Part shown: one piece after another, positions 62,571-62,629 of the stretch | Position numbering within the stretch: position 1 is the stretch's first letter | Layout: the number at the start of each line of letters is the position of its first letter | Source: Candidatus Coproplasma stercoravium | Lineage (GTDB): Bacteria > Bacillota > Clostridia > Christensenellales > Borkfalkiaceae | Assembly (NCBI GenBank): GCA_018713165.1 | Contig: DVFR01000014.1 | Span: 1 to 62,629 of the forward strand | DNA: 62,629 bases | Direction: 5' to 3' | The notes under the pieces: generated by a model | Databases searched by the model: none | What the model saw: only the letters and a program-made list of their open reading frames with translations | Told to the model about the DNA's origin: nothing | Made by a program: the position numbers and the translations under genes

Positions 62571-62629
62571 ATGGCAAAGGCTAAGTACGACAACAGCAAG
62601 CCCCACGTTAACATCGGCACCATCGGCCA
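62571..62629 (+). CDS. tuf: Elongation factor Tu (5' end only)
   Basis: ATG 62571 after AAGGAGA opens MAKAKYDNSKPHVNIGTIG, the EF-Tu N-terminus. It runs off the window end, just before the GTP-binding P-loop. It completes the rpsL-rpsG-fusA-tuf order. Confidence 0.95.
   Translation, partial: MAKAKYDNSKPHVNIGTIG

Overview
The window reads as a chromosomal segment of a GC-rich member of the Clostridia (Bacillota). The evidence is housekeeping gene order (yicC-gmk-rpoZ-priA-def-fmt-rsmB-rlmN-rpe-thiN-spoVM-like, then rpmB, asp23, fakA and recG, as around the Bacillus yloC-recG region), a rex repressor, strong AAGGAGG-type ribosome binding sites, sigma-A promoters of the TTGACA-N17-TATAAT type, and an anaerobic (NrdD/NrdG) ribonucleotide reductase. 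An uncultured gut anaerobe is likely, but the species cannot be named from sequence alone. No tRNA, rRNA, phage, transposase or CRISPR array was found.

Layout. 0-7 kb: rseP; a TPP-riboswitch-controlled thiT with a long N-terminal extension; a divergent yfbR-like gene; a 1.6-kb stretch without ordinary genes that carries a minus-strand transcription unit of tiny ORFs; a STAS protein; a NERD protein. 7-16 kb: a Mn2+ (yybP-ykoY) riboswitch and its P-type ATPase, a Bcp peroxiredoxin, a GH4 glycosidase, a membrane protein, glpK and an HNH protein. 16-24 kb: nrdD behind two duplicated NrdR-box promoters, an NrdG-acetyltransferase fusion, dut, a ROK kinase, rex and a DegV/FakB protein. 24-33 kb: a flippase-like/GT4 pair, an AT-richer secreted-protein pair, and two glucan enzymes (GH13 and GlgB). 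32.9-39 kb: mostly minus-strand genes (nitroreductase, M23, secreted protein, FmdB, CorA with a leader peptide and terminator, M1 peptidase), then a plus-strand nitrilase-like gene. 39.6-57 kb: the yicC-to-recG housekeeping block. 57.3-62.6 kb: an aldolase-like gene and the str operon (rpsL, rpsG, fusA, start of tuf).

Functional links. Thiamine salvage is covered by ThiT import and ThiN pyrophosphorylation. Fatty-acid activation is covered by FakA and a distant DegV/FakB. Deoxynucleotide supply is covered by NrdD, NrdG and Dut under apparent NrdR control. RNA-level control is rich: TPP and Mn riboswitches with terminators, a corA leader peptide with terminator, and hairpins in ribosomal leaders.

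Most unusual features: (1) dispersed, modular repeats whose hairpin arms are replaced by different self-complementary sequences while loops and linkers stay conserved; (2) the minus-strand tiny-ORF unit at 4.1-4.9 kb; (3) the duplicated NrdR operator-promoter modules; (4) the NrdG-GNAT fusion; (5) the corA leader ORF. No single large undescribed gene system is evident, and most of the window is ordinary housekeeping sequence.
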